Assembly: GCA_018806915.1 (NCBI GenBank)
Contig: JAGKQI010000059.1
Span: forward strand, 62,001 to 126,000
From: Phytophthora colocasiae
Taxonomy: Eukaryota; Oomycota; Peronosporomycetes; Peronosporales; Peronosporaceae
DNA: 64,000 nucleotides
Direction of reading: 5' to 3'
A program made the translations under genes and the position numbers. Position 1 is the first letter of the stretch. Each line of letters opens with the position of its first letter. Under the pieces are notes generated by a model that worked only from the letters and a program-made list of their open reading frames with translations, was not told the DNA's origin and did not search any database. This document shows, one piece after another, positions 19,523 through 29,306 of this stretch.

Positions 19523-21035
19523 GATTCGACTCTCGTCCAATCAGAGAAGAGAGAAAATCCCTTTCACATTTCTCTCTTCAATGTCGAAATCGATCGACCT
19601 GCCGCCAGCTCTTATCGCTGCGGCTTCTGCTCTCACAGAGCACAGGGCGCACTGCCAACGCGTACCAGGCTTCCTTGGAAGCCCAGCAACATGTCTGCAA
19701 AGGGTGCAAACCCAGACGCGCAAGCGTCTTCACGGAAGAAGGCTGCAAAGCCAACTTCCAAGCCAGCCAAGCCTCGCGGCAAGGCTTCAGCACTTCATGA
19801 GGCCACCGATGTGGCCTCCAGGGCTCTTAGCTCGCCCAGCAGCACTGCTGTGACGGCTAGCCCTAGCCAAAGGCGCAGTAGGTCTCCGTCCCTACCGCCT
19901 GATACTCGACCGAATCCTCGGTTCGAGTATAGGGACCATAGTCCCGGTTCCTGGAGTCCTTCCGAACAGGAAGCGACTCTTGTCATCTACTCGGGCGACG
20001 AGAGCGACAACGGCGACGCCGAGGGCAAGCCTGCGGCGGGTGCTCCGACCACGGAGGAGCACCATGGAGACAAGGACACCGCGTCCAAGTCTCCCGACAA
20101 CACCAGCGGCCGTGGTGGCGACACTACGCCACCACCTGTCAGACATCTGACACTTGCTGAAGGGCGCGAACGCGCCCGGGCCATTCTGGCAGAGGAGAAG
20201 GTGCCCAGCACCAACTCCAAGAAGCGTCATGCTTCACAGTCTCCTCGTCAAGACATGACAAGGAGAAGGGAGCTCGAAGAGATCTTCGGCCCCGACGACG
20301 TCGACGATGACGACGCCGATGAGGAGGAGGGGCTCATCCGCGAGCCCCAAGAGATCACTAACGATCTCGATGAGCAGCAAGAGCTCTTTCAGGCTGCTCA
20401 ACAGCCAATGCGCACCGCACCAACGGTCGCAGGTGGGTCTCATCAACACGATGAGGACTCTGCCCACCAGCGGGGCTACTACCCGCCCGATCAAGGCTCG
20501 GGAGCTGCTGCGTATCTCGAGCAGCTCCAGGACCCGCGTCCTCTCATAGGGGGCCATACCTCCAAAGGCGCCTATGAGCGGGCCTTGGTTCAGAAAGAAC
20601 CTCTCTTTCAAGGCAACCTCTCTGTTGCCAGGTGCGTGCTTCTAGCACAGCACCGAATTCCTCTCAAGGAATTCACCTCGCTTCGCAAGAAGCCTGAGAC
20701 TAAGGGTGGTCTCAAGCCCACATGGGGTTACCCATGGGTTCTCCCAGAGAACACTGCGTCGTGGGTCGACGCTGAGGACCTCTTTTGGCAATGGGTCCGG
20801 TTGACAGTCAAGTCAACCCAGGAGTACCACAAACTCCGTGACGAAGATCACCTGGAGGACATCCTCCGCCTCCGGGACCTTCGTGTCCAGTTTGCCCACC
20901 TCGTAGGCAAACGTCAGCTCCATCATCAGATGGAGCGACTGAGAACTGAGTCTCAGTCCAGCGCTCACAATGAGCGCGGGTATGGAACACATACTCCTGT
21001 GTTCCAACCCCGTTCAGCGGCTAAGAAGCCGCGGA

Positions 21036-21239
21036 CTACTTACGAGGCAGCCGACGTGCCTCTTCCCAGCACGCGACAGCCTTCGGGCAGTCAACCTGGA
21101 GCCGCTCAATCGGCTCCCAGGTACTCTGCGACGCAGGGTACCCGCGCCACTTCACTCGGAGCTGGCGCTTCCCACCGCGACGCCGCTCCTGGAGAACCCG
21201 CTCCACATGGTAGTGGCGTTCTCCGTTCCGGTCAAGCAA
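21036..21239 (-). pseudogene. B5 pol chromodomain, out of frame
   Basis: Reads a typical chromodomain: YHVERVLQERRRGGKRQL, RVKWRGYPASQSTWEP, then an acidic/hydrophobic helix. In chromoviruses this integrase tail binds modified histones and guides integration. It is separated from pol by the 17-bp duplication; coordinates of the two frames agree once those 17 bases are discounted. Confidence 0.8.
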
Positions 21240-23812
21240 GGCCGGAGGTCAAGCAAGGCCGGAGGAGGCCTCGCCCGACTGCTCTTTCGAGCCGTCCCCG
21301 ACGTTGGGGACTCAGAGGTCTTCGACTGGGCCTCTCGGCCAACTTGTTGCTCAGCAACAGGAGGAGATCCGCCTCCTCCGAACGCGTATCCTTGCGCTTG
21401 AGGTTGCCCTTGGCCTTGGGCATGGCGGTCAGGCTGCCTCTGCAGCCGGCCAGCCTGGTGTCGTGCGCCAGTTGGAAGACCTGCGTCTCGCGATGCAGGA
21501 TCTTCATGGTCGTGTAGACCGTAGTGCCTCTTCGCGGGCACTTGACTCCCTTCGTCAAGAGGTCTACGACCTTCAGGCGACGATGTCTCGCCGGGAGTCG
21601 CAACCGTACGCGTACTCCCAGTCGTCGTTCGACTCTCGCCTAGGGGCCTACTCCTTTGGCCCCTCGGTGTATCCACACCGCTCGTACCTTCCGCCGGGGT
21701 ACGGCTTCGCCCCTGGGAGTCACCAAACTCCCTATTACCTGGGGCGCTCTGCGCCTGACGCTCAACCTCGCGTCGAGGAGGTTCACTCTCCTCCTCGCGG
21801 CCGCCTTCAACCTCTTGAGGGGCCGCATGACCCTGAGGGTCATGGTACCGCTTCAGACGACCCACATAAAACGTCGGGTGGGTCGTCATCGACTTAGGCA
21901 AGTCGATCGTGTAGGCAGCGCCGTGCCTACTCAGGACCTTAAAGGGTCCAATGAAGCGATGCTTCAACTTGTTGCTCACCGTGGAGCTAACAGTGTTAAG
22001 AGGTAGGTTCCTAGTGTCGAGTAGCACTAAGTCACCCACATTAAATACACTTAAGTTTCCTCTCCCATGTTGGTCTGAGTACTCCTTTTGCTTGTCCTGT
22101 GCGAGTGCCATTGCATCTCGCACCCGGCTGATCACATTCAGCCTGTTGCCGACAAATGTCGACAACTTCTTCCGCAACGCGGCTGGTTCCACACCGGAAA
22201 CCTGGGAGGAAAGCTCTTTCCGAGCCTCTCCCCCACTTACTCTCGAAGCCGCGGTGCCCCCACCCAGTGTGAGCGGCACCTGGGGGTTCCGAAGCCCGTT
22301 CAAGTAGAACGGCGTGAACCCCGTTGACGCGTGTACCGCGTTGTTGAGTGCAAACTCAACCATAGGCAGCTGCGCTGACCAAGAGCGCGGCGCCTCAGCG
22401 CAAACACTGCGCAGCACGTCCTCAACCACTCGGTTGACGCGCTCAGTCTGACCATCGGTCTGCGGATGGTCCGCTGTTGACATCGTCAACCGTGTTCCTA
22501 GCAATTGGAACAGCGTTTTCCAAAACGCAGCGGTAAACCGCGGGTCGGGGTCAGAGACAACAGTCTCAGGCAACCCGTGATAGCGGAATACGCTATCAAG
22601 GAACAACTTCGCAGTTTGTTCCCCGGTAATGGTCTCAGAGACCGGAGCAAGATGCACCATCTTGCTCAACCGGCATACAAACACCACAATGCCGGTGTTC
22701 TTCTGGTCATCGGCCGGAAGGCCGAAGACAAAGTCGAGACTCATCGACTTCCAGCAGTCCAGTGGGACTGGCAGGCTCTGCAGCGGAGCCGAAGCGTGCC
22801 CCGCAGGCTTCACGCGCCGACATGTTTCACATGTCTTGATGTACTTGGCCACCCACTTGTACATGTGGGCCCACCAAAACATCAGAGAGACCCCATGATA
22901 GGTCTTCTCTCGGCCCAAGTGGCCACTCGAAGGCACATCGTGTGCCTCGTGAAGTATATCATACTTCAGATCCTCGTCGTTCGGAACAACGACCCGCGGA
23001 GGATCCCCGGGCTCCACCCGATAGTGGAGCAGGCCATCGGCCCACTCATAGCGGTGGAGCCGTGCCCGCTGTCGAGGCGTAAGCCATTCGACCTTGGCAT
23101 CCATGCCAGCGGACAAATACCGCACAATAGGGGCGAGGGTGTCATCGTCCCGATACGCCAAGCGTATTCGATCGTAAAGATCCGTCGTGGCCCGACTAAT
23201 ATGAGCGAACTCATAGTCGGGCCTGCGCGACAAAGCGTCGGCAAGCGTGTTGAGCTTGCCAGGCTTGTATTCAACGCGGAAGTTATACTCCGCGAAGAAT
23301 GACAGCCAACGCGCCATCCGCTGCGATAAATGCGGCGTATGGATGGCTGTCCGCAAGGACGCGTGGTCTGTATAGACCACAAAGGGCCTTGAGCCCAGAA
23401 GATGCACCCTGAACTTGGCAAGGGCATACTTCATCGACAAGAGTTCCTTGTCGTGAACGGGATAATTCCGTTCGGCAGCCTTCAGCTGCCTGGACTGGAA
23501 CGAGATCACCCTATCTCGTCCCTCATCGTCCTGTTGCAATAGCGCACAGCCAATTGCATAGTCGGAAGCGTCACAGACAACGCTAAACGACTTGGCATCG
23601 TCCGGCAACGCCAGGACGGGCGCGCATTGCAAGCTCGCCTTGATGCTGTCAAAGCATCCTGGTGCTGGCGCTCCCAGCACCACTCGGCCTCCTTCTTCAG
23701 AAGGTCCGACAAAGGCTTTGCGAGTCCCGCATAGCCAGCACTGTACTTGTGCAAGTAGTTGGCTAAGCTTAACCACTTCCTCAGGTCCTTCTGTGACCGA
23801 GGAACAGGCCAT
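21152..23812 (-). CDS. pol: B5 Pol C-terminal part: RNase H and integrase
   Basis: 886-codon frame. RNase H: VVCDASDYAIGCALLQ, YPVHDKELLSMKYALAKF, YTDHASLRTAI. Integrase: zinc region (GREKTYHGVSLMFWW, CETCRRVKP), core with MSLDFVFGLP, VVSDPDPRFTAAFW and DGQTERVNRVVED, then RFIGPFKVLSRHG (GPF/Y module) and a long Pro/Arg/Ser-rich linker. The N-terminal 90 codons overlap the preceding pol part, from which it is separated by a one-base deletion near 23660. The chromodomain should follow but is out of frame. Confidence 0.85.
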   Translation of the reverse strand: MACSSVTEGPEEVVKLSQLLAQVQCWLCGTRKAFVGPSEEGGRVVLGAPAPGCFDSIKASLQCAPVLALPDDAKSFSVVCDASDYAIGCALLQQDDEGRDRVISFQSRQLKAAERNYPVHDKELLSMKYALAKFRVHLLGSRPFVVYTDHASLRTAIHTPHLSQRMARWLSFFAEYNFRVEYKPGKLNTLADALSRRPDYEFAHISRATTDLYDRIRLAYRDDDTLAPIVRYLSAGMDAKVEWLTPRQRARLHRYEWADGLLHYRVEPGDPPRVVVPNDEDLKYDILHEAHDVPSSGHLGREKTYHGVSLMFWWAHMYKWVAKYIKTCETCRRVKPAGHASAPLQSLPVPLDCWKSMSLDFVFGLPADDQKNTGIVVFVCRLSKMVHLAPVSETITGEQTAKLFLDSVFRYHGLPETVVSDPDPRFTAAFWKTLFQLLGTRLTMSTADHPQTDGQTERVNRVVEDVLRSVCAEAPRSWSAQLPMVEFALNNAVHASTGFTPFYLNGLRNPQVPLTLGGGTAASRVSGGEARKELSSQVSGVEPAALRKKLSTFVGNRLNVISRVRDAMALAQDKQKEYSDQHGRGNLSVFNVGDLVLLDTRNLPLNTVSSTVSNKLKHRFIGPFKVLSRHGAAYTIDLPKSMTTHPTFYVGRLKRYHDPQGHAAPQEVEGGREEESEPPRREVERQAQSAPGNREFGDSQGRSRTPAEGTSGVDTPRGQRSRPLGESRTTTGSTRTVATPGETSSPEGRRPLDEGSQVPAKRHYGLHDHEDPASRDAGLPTGARHQAGRLQRQPDRHAQGQGQPQAQGYAFGGGGSPPVAEQQVGREAQSKTSESPTSGTARKSSRARPPPALLDLRPCLTGTENATTMWSGFSRSGVAVGSASSE
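21230..21263. repeat. 17-bp tandem duplication
   Basis: GGTCAAGCAAGGCCGGA occurs twice head to tail (21230-21246 and 21247-21263). As 17 is not a multiple of three, it breaks both the plus-strand accessory gene and the minus-strand pol. Confidence 0.95.
22226..22239 (-). other. Internal polypurine tract-like copy in B5 pol
   Basis: Minus strand TAAGTGGGGGAGAG, sharing 12 bases with the element's own 3' polypurine tract; located after the integrase core, as in B1a and B1b. Confidence 0.4.
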
Positions 23813-25875
23813 GCCGCAATGGCTTTGACCTTGTCAGGATCCGCTCGGACCCCGACGCTGCTGACGAAGCAGCCGAGGACCTTAATCTCCTCAGCTGCGA
23901 AGACGCACTTGTCGATGTTGGCATAGAGCTTGTTAGCTCTCATGACCTCAAACACTCGACGGAGGTGCTCTCGATGCACCTCTATAGCCGTCTTGCCTCC
24001 CTCGGCACGGCTATGGACGAATATATCGTCAAAGTACGTCTGCGTGAACGCACGCAAAGGTCTAAACAACTGTGTGACCAAGCGATTGAAGGTCGCTGGT
24101 GCGTTGGATAGACCTTGTGGCATTACCAGCCACTCCCAGAGCATACCGCTCGGCGTGCTCACGGCCGTGAGCGGGATATCACACTCCCGCATCAGGATCT
24201 GGTAATATCCATCCACCAGATCCAGCGCGCTATACAGCGTGCAGCCGGCCATGTTGTTCAACAACACATCCTTGCGAGGGATCGGCGTCTGTGCTGGCAC
24301 AGTCGCGCTGTTCAGCTTGTTGTAAGCATGAACCAGACGCCACTTCCCGTTCGGCTTGCGAACGCAGAAGGTTGGCGTCGAGTGCGGGGACTTCGATTCC
24401 CGCACCATTCCCGCTTTCGCCTTTGCGGCGAAGAACGCGTCAATGACGTCGCTCTGCTCTCGGGGCAGGGGCCATTGACGCGTGACACAATACTTTGTGC
24501 CTGGCACGAGATCAATCTCGTGCCTGATCCCTCGGTCTGGTGGGAGCTTTGAGGGTGGGTCCTTAGACACCACGTCCTCAAACTCCTTCACTAAAGGATA
24601 CAACGGATCCTTCGGATTCTTCAGAATCTCGGAGCCCGTGCGCGACGCACGCTGATTCCGGAACTCCTCCGGGACGTCTTCGTCCATCACTGAGGAGGAG
24701 TTCAACTCCTCTGGAGTGGGCTCCGGCCTAAGGAGAACCATCTCCGATATCTCCCCGGCCTTCAACTCGGCCAGGAAGTCCTCCATCGCGACTTCCTCGA
24801 GGTTCAATAGCTCTGATACCTCAGGCAGGGGTGCCAACTCGATGGCCCCCGCCTTCACGCGATGCCCGGTCACGCCGTCGAAGATGTGATAGCATTCTTC
24901 GACCGACTGTGACCTAGGAGCTTTTAGCTCCTGTCCCAAGTCCTCGTGGACTTCTTCGGGATGGTATTCTACCAACCCCGGCTTACGACCATGGCGTGGG
25001 GTTAACTTACCCACGCCAGGTGATGCCACTACGATGGCATCACGAGCCCTCGTGGCTCCATGCGGAACTCTGTTACCCGCATCAGTTATGGTCTGAGCGA
25101 CCTGGCGTCGAACTACTTCTCGTACGCCTGGCGATGCCACTACTTCGGCATCGCGAGCCATCTTGGCTTCCTGCGGAACTCTTGCATCCGCTTGTGGACC
25201 TAAGTTACCCACCTGGTTAGTGCTCTCGGGCACTACCACAGTCGCAGCCTGTACGTCGCTGCGACTTCGTGCGTGGGGCCCTGCTATCGTTGCAGACCCA
25301 CACGTAGGGCAAGGGCCTCCGCCCGTTGCCCCGGCCATCCATGGCCCACGATCACTTCTCGTGTGGGGCGATGTAGCACCGACTACACCAGCCCCCAAAT
25401 ACTCCTCGGACGCTGCCGCGTCCTGGCGGTTCCAGCGAACGCCCTTAGTCCTGACAGAGGTGGGAACATGACTCACCAAAGCTCTGTCAGAGACTGCAGT
25501 CCGGCTAGCCCCAATGGCTTTGCCGCGCCAATCGATCCAGGGCTCGTGCTTCTCAAGCCACGGCATCCCTAGGATCAAGTCGTACTTGTCCATCTCGAGG
25601 ACAATGAACGACTCCACGCTGTCGAAGTCCTCAAACTTCACAGCCAGGTCCACCTGGACCTTTGGTACTTCCACCACCGTACCATCGGCTAGTCGTACGG
25701 CGACTAGCCCACTTCCCTCGCTCTCACGTAGAGCGTCCTTAAACTTGCCGCGGTTCCTCGCGACAGTTTGTCGGCGAGCAAAGTTTTTGCTCGCCCCAGA
25801 GTCTATCAAGACTCTAAATGGGTTGTTAAAACCCCGTAAACTTTCGTGTACCACCAGCAGCCCACCGCTGCCCAT
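23506..25875 (-). CDS. pol: B5 Pol N-terminal part: protease and RT
   Basis: 789-codon frame, -1 relative to the zinc-knuckle frame of gag. Protease: VLIDSGASKNFA and DLILGMPWLEKHEPW. RT: HEIDLVPGTKYCVTRQWPLP, RESKSPHSTPTFCVRKP, LDLVDGYYQ, MPQGLSNAPATFNR, TYFDDIFVHSR, then thumb (KVLGCFVSSVGV). The frame ends in a shifted tail after CWERQHQDA, where a base is missing; the correct continuation (FDSIKASLQCAP) is in the other pol frame. Catalytic D residues of RT and protease are all present. Confidence 0.88.
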   Translation of the reverse strand: MGSGGLLVVHESLRGFNNPFRVLIDSGASKNFARRQTVARNRGKFKDALRESEGSGLVAVRLADGTVVEVPKVQVDLAVKFEDFDSVESFIVLEMDKYDLILGMPWLEKHEPWIDWRGKAIGASRTAVSDRALVSHVPTSVRTKGVRWNRQDAAASEEYLGAGVVGATSPHTRSDRGPWMAGATGGGPCPTCGSATIAGPHARSRSDVQAATVVVPESTNQVGNLGPQADARVPQEAKMARDAEVVASPGVREVVRRQVAQTITDAGNRVPHGATRARDAIVVASPGVGKLTPRHGRKPGLVEYHPEEVHEDLGQELKAPRSQSVEECYHIFDGVTGHRVKAGAIELAPLPEVSELLNLEEVAMEDFLAELKAGEISEMVLLRPEPTPEELNSSSVMDEDVPEEFRNQRASRTGSEILKNPKDPLYPLVKEFEDVVSKDPPSKLPPDRGIRHEIDLVPGTKYCVTRQWPLPREQSDVIDAFFAAKAKAGMVRESKSPHSTPTFCVRKPNGKWRLVHAYNKLNSATVPAQTPIPRKDVLLNNMAGCTLYSALDLVDGYYQILMRECDIPLTAVSTPSGMLWEWLVMPQGLSNAPATFNRLVTQLFRPLRAFTQTYFDDIFVHSRAEGGKTAIEVHREHLRRVFEVMRANKLYANIDKCVFAAEEIKVLGCFVSSVGVRADPDKVKAIAAWPVPRSQKDLRKWLSLANYLHKYSAGYAGLAKPLSDLLKKEAEWCWERQHQDALTASRRACNARPSWRCRTMPSRLALSVTLPTMQLAVRYCNRTMRDEIG

Positions 25876-25963
25876 CTCCGCTTTTAGAGTACCAAGAATA
25901 ACTGGGGCTAAGTCTCCACTGCGTGTGCCTCCCGCACCACCCGCATGGGGACTTAGTGTTTCC

Positions 25964-26004
25964 CCAGTAGGGCGCCCCGCCCCTACTGGTCCCCGGAGTT
26001 CCCC
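25964..26004 (-). promoter_or_regulatory. B5 -1 frameshift signal (altered heptamer)
   Basis: Minus strand GGGGAAC (26004-25998) stands where D elements have GGGAAAC, followed by an 8-base spacer and a 9-bp hairpin CCAGTAGGG/CCCTACTGG (25989-25964). The gag TAG is in the stem, as in B1a. The heptamer is not a canonical XXXYYYZ site, so slippage may be weakened by one base change. Confidence 0.6.
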
Positions 26005-26988
26005 TGACTCTTGGGCGCCGGCTTCTTCCAGCGGCCCTTAGAGCCCTGAGGCTTGGAAGACCTCTTCCATTGCCCCCCAGAGGGGCAGACACGTGCGAAG
26101 TGTCCGAAACGCCCGCACTCGAAACAGCGGATGCGTTTCTGCTCGGCGAGCCCCAAGTCCATAGGGGCTGGTCCCGACCCTGCTCCATTCCCAGGAGCAC
26201 TGGCCGACGCCGTCGGCGGCCCGCTGTGGCCTTTGCCACGTAGAGGCAGGAGTCTGAGCCTGTGTATGGCTGTACTCCTCCTGGAGCGCGACTTGAATCG
26301 CCTCCTCCATCGTGTTGACCTGCACGCGGAACAGTTGCGTGCGGGCCGGGCTTACTCTTAAGCCGTCCATGAACACAGTTACTTGGATGTGTTCAGGTAG
26401 GGGGTTCCCTACCAGAGATGCCGCGAGAACACGCATCTCTTGGATGTACTCGTGCAGGTCACGTTTCCCTTGCTTGCAGGCTAGGAAGCGTGACCGCTGG
26501 CGATACTCATAGTTCGCCGGGAGGAATGCGGCCCGAAGCTGTTCGCACAGCTGGGCCCAGGATGTAAAACATCCAGGCGACGTCGCTTCGCGCGTGTACG
26601 CCCATGTCTTCGCTCGACCCCCGAGGTTAGACAGCGCGAAAGCGACCCGAAGTCGCTCCACCGAGATGAGAGCCGCCTCCATGGCGAGCTCAACTTCTCG
26701 GATCCAGAAGTGAAGGTTTTCACCTTCTTTCCCTTCATAGGGAAGAACCTTGAGTCTTAAAGGCTTGGGTTGAACCGGCCTCGGTTCAACCACAGGAGCC
26801 TCAAAGGTTCCTTGAACGTGCTCAATGAGCCCACGTTCGTACATGTCGAACGCCGCCACGCGTTCGACCTGCTCGGCCGGCGTCGCCGCCGCCAAGCTCC
26901 GGAAGGCATCCATCCCAAAGATGCCCGCCATCTTCCGGACCGACTCAAACTGAGAGTCGGTCAAGTGAGGAAACTCACTTCGATCCAT
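25983..26988 (-). pseudogene. gag: B5 Gag, frameshifted before its zinc knuckle
   Basis: Start at ATG 26988 (MDRSEFPHLTD). Gag core: LRLKVLPYEGKEGENLHFW, GGRAKTWAY, LRAAFLPANYEYRQRSRF, KQGKRDLHEYIQEMR, VFMDGLRVSPA. Near 26240 the frame shifts; the zinc knuckle CFECGRFGHFARVC and the Lys-rich tail to the TAG at 25983 are in a different frame from the core. The break is either a mutation or an assembly error, since pol frame and hairpin geometry agree with the knuckle frame. Confidence 0.8.
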
Positions 26989-27053
26989 GATGGCCAACTA
27001 CTTCTGGCCACAGAGGATTCAGGTAATCAATCTACCCGCGTAGGCGTAGGATT

Positions 27054-27070
27054 GACTACAAGTGCTACCA
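27054..27070 (-). other. B5 primer-binding site
   Basis: Minus strand TGGTAGCACTTGTAGTC, two bases inside the 5' LTR. Confidence 0.8.
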
Positions 27071-27072
27071 AG

Positions 27073-27388
27073 TGTGACGGGGGTCACACAGCACTTCACA
27101 CAGAGGAAGGCTTGGAGTATACAAACTCCTAGTGAACGGCAGTTCACTCGGTCCCCAAAGACTTGGGGAGACTAGCTAAAGATTAGGTAGATTTAAGACT
27201 GAATATATTATAGATACTTGTTAGCTTGGCCTGCAATACAAACTAAAAGATATCTATAGTGTAACCTATATAGAAGGTGATAGGTGGCTGCGGAGCCACC
27301 TGCCACGTGTCACCATTATGTGTGACACACCAAATGTATCCACTTCGGAAGAGTGACTAAGGTCACTCTTCAATGTAACCCCGTTACA
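27073..27388 (-). repeat. B5 5' LTR, 316 bp
   Basis: Identical by eye to 19193-19508; flanked outside by CAGCA at 27389-27393. Confidence 0.95.
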
Positions 27389-27880
27389 CAGCAGACGGCA
27401 CGTCTTGGCTTCAGCCGCAGTCAGATCCGTCAGCTGCCCCCGCAGAAATGACTTCAGGTTAAGGATCCATGTTTCTTCGTCTTGGGTCTGTCGGATCTGG
27501 TCGATCCTCAGCCGTTGCACGGACTCTTCGTCGAGTACTCGGGGTCACCCCTCTCTGGCCTGTCTCCGAGTGGTGACTGCTCTGATTCTTGGCGTCGGAT
27601 CCTCGGATCCTGAGGTCAGGATCTCACCCAACCGATTCAGGGTGGCGAGATCTTCGCGATCCGCCCCCTTGGTCGATTGTAGTTCCGCTCTCTCGCTGCA
27701 ATGCTGCACTGGCCAAGCTGTCGGCACTTGCGTTCTATGCTCGCTTCACATGTAACAGGTCGTGATCCGGCCATTCTCGAAGTCGCATGAGTGCCTTCTG
27801 TCTTAGTTAATGTCAGGGACGCGCCTTGCAGTCGATCTCGCCGCGCATCTGGCGGATCACCAGATTTGAATCTCCGCAGA
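27389..27880 (-). pseudogene. C1 region between RNase H and integrase
   Basis: Minus-strand fragments RIDQIRQTQDEETWILNLKS and QLTDLTAAEAKTCR match C2 at 51190-51633 (RVDRIRRAQDEEVWIAGLKK). They would continue directly into LVDNFELDEDELLLYC at 19192, showing where B5 landed. Frame breaks are present. Confidence 0.65.
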
Positions 27881-29306
27881 CAATGAGTCGCCCTTTAGGC
27901 AGATCCTCGAGTAACTCGAAACATAATATAAGTCCGTTGTAGGTTCTCTGCGTACCTAGACGCTGCCTCGATCACCTTCCATTCAGGCAACTTCAAACGA
28001 TCGCACTGAAGGATCCTCCGCCGCGTTTCACTCTGGCGGATCCGTCGAAACAAACCACACACAACTCTTCCTCTGGCGCTACGGTCGGCACTGGCATCTG
28101 GATCGCTCGGCGTGGCTCCTTCCTCGGGGCAATATTCACTAAAGCTTGATCCACCTCGGATCTCGGGGTGATACTTGCGGCAAAGGATCCGAGGATATCG
28201 TCCTCCCCTTTTGTACACTTCGTGATCTCCAAGGTCCAAGGTGATAACAGCGCTGCCCATTGGCCCAACCTTCCTTGTAGTCCGGTAGAACATAACAACC
28301 ATCCGAGGGTAGAGTGCCTGGTCAGGATCCGGATCCATCGTCCAACCAACATGGAATATCCGAGATCCAAGATCCTCAGCAGAGCCAATACTTCCTTCTC
28401 TACGATCCCATAGTTCACTTCGTTTGGCTTCAGAGATCGGCTGACAAACATAACCGGCATGTAGATTCCATCGTGATCCTGCGTTAGGGAAGCTGAAATG
28501 GCCCATTCACTGGCGTAGACAATCACCACCGGTTGCTTGTCGGTATCGAAGTGTCGAAGTGTGGGGGTCGTAGCGATCTTCCTCTTCAGAGCCTCGAAGG
28601 CGGCTGAAGCACGGATCCACTTCTCATCTGGACCTCTCGGATCTGTTGGATCCTTCGGATCCTCGACTACGGGGTCAATTGACCGCGGGATCTTGCGGCA
28701 TGATCTCAACTCCGCGAAGTCGACCTCCCTCAGTTCGTAGAGTACCGATGCGTAAACCGTCATGTCCTCGATGAACCGAGCGTAGTAGTTCAAGCTACCT
28801 AGGAAGGATTGCATGGCCCTCAGTGATCTCCGGAGTGCGAGATCCACCAGCGCTTCTCGATCCTTCGGATGCGCTTCTAGTCCATCACCAGACACTCGAT
28901 GTCCCAAGTAATCCACTTTCTTCAGGCCCCAAAATGTTTTGGCCACGCTGATCGATAAGTTCCACTTGTCACAAGCTTCTAGCAGCAAACGCACTCGTTC
29001 ACACAGGTGATCCCAGGATCTAGCGGTCACTAAGATGTCTTCAATATACGATCTTCGTCCAAGTACGGACTGTTCACCGTTCGTCTCTGGGATCCCGTCT
29101 CGGAATAGATCCAACACGGATCCGGATCCGGCCGTGATCCGTAGGAATCCATAGAGTGCGTTGCACAACAAACGCCGGTAGATCTGCGGGGCATTCTTGA
29201 GACCAAACGGCATTCGGTTCCACTCAAACAATCCAAACGGGGTGATAAATGCCGAGATGGCCCTTGCGCGATCCGTCATGTCAACGCTGTTCTTCCTAAT
29301 GATCAC
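27881..29306 (-). pseudogene. C1 RT, RNase H and second RNase H
   Basis: A 437-codon frame (27993-29306) starts VVIIRKNSVD-like and jumps to MTDRARAISAF: about 125 bp including RT motif A is deleted compared with C3. It continues MPFGLKNAPQIYRR, an insertion with SGSVLDLFRDG, then RRSYIEDILV, a catalytic-loop change of D to E. RNase H: VYASEWAISASLTQ, EKEVLALLRILDL. The second, archaeal-type RNase H follows: CFDGSARVKRGGGSF and, in other frames, RLIVCGDSNLVIRQMRGE. Inactive by deletion, active-site change and frameshifts. Confidence 0.8.

Larger units (their letters stand above)
19691..21897 (+). pseudogene. B5 antisense accessory gene (coiled-coil protein), frameshifted
   Basis: Plus-strand gene opposite to pol. 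It starts at ATG 19691, 182 bases inside the 3' LTR, and is open for 608 codons. The first part is Ser/Pro/Lys-rich, then an acidic helix (EEIFGPDDVDDDDADEEEG), then a Trp-containing block (DLFWQWVRLTVKSTQEYH, LEDILRLRDLRVQFAHLV). A 17-bp tandem duplication at 21230-21263 shifts the frame; ignoring it, the gene would continue to 21897 through coiled coil (LVAQQQEEIRLLRTRI, SLRQEVYDLQATM), about 729 codons. It overlaps the 3' end of pol for about 860 bases on the other strand. I recognise no family; function unknown. Confidence 0.65.
19193..27388 (-). mobile_element. B5, complete chromovirus inserted in C1
   Basis: 8,196 bp on the minus strand with two 316-bp LTRs that read as identical, a CAGCA target duplication, primer site, gag, frameshift signal, pol with chromodomain, polypurine tract, and an antisense gene between pol and the 3' LTR. 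The identical LTRs imply recent insertion, yet gag, pol and the antisense gene carry indels (about 26240, 23660 and a 17-bp duplication at 21230-21263). Either assembly errors or copying of a defective RNA would explain this. Confidence 0.95.
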
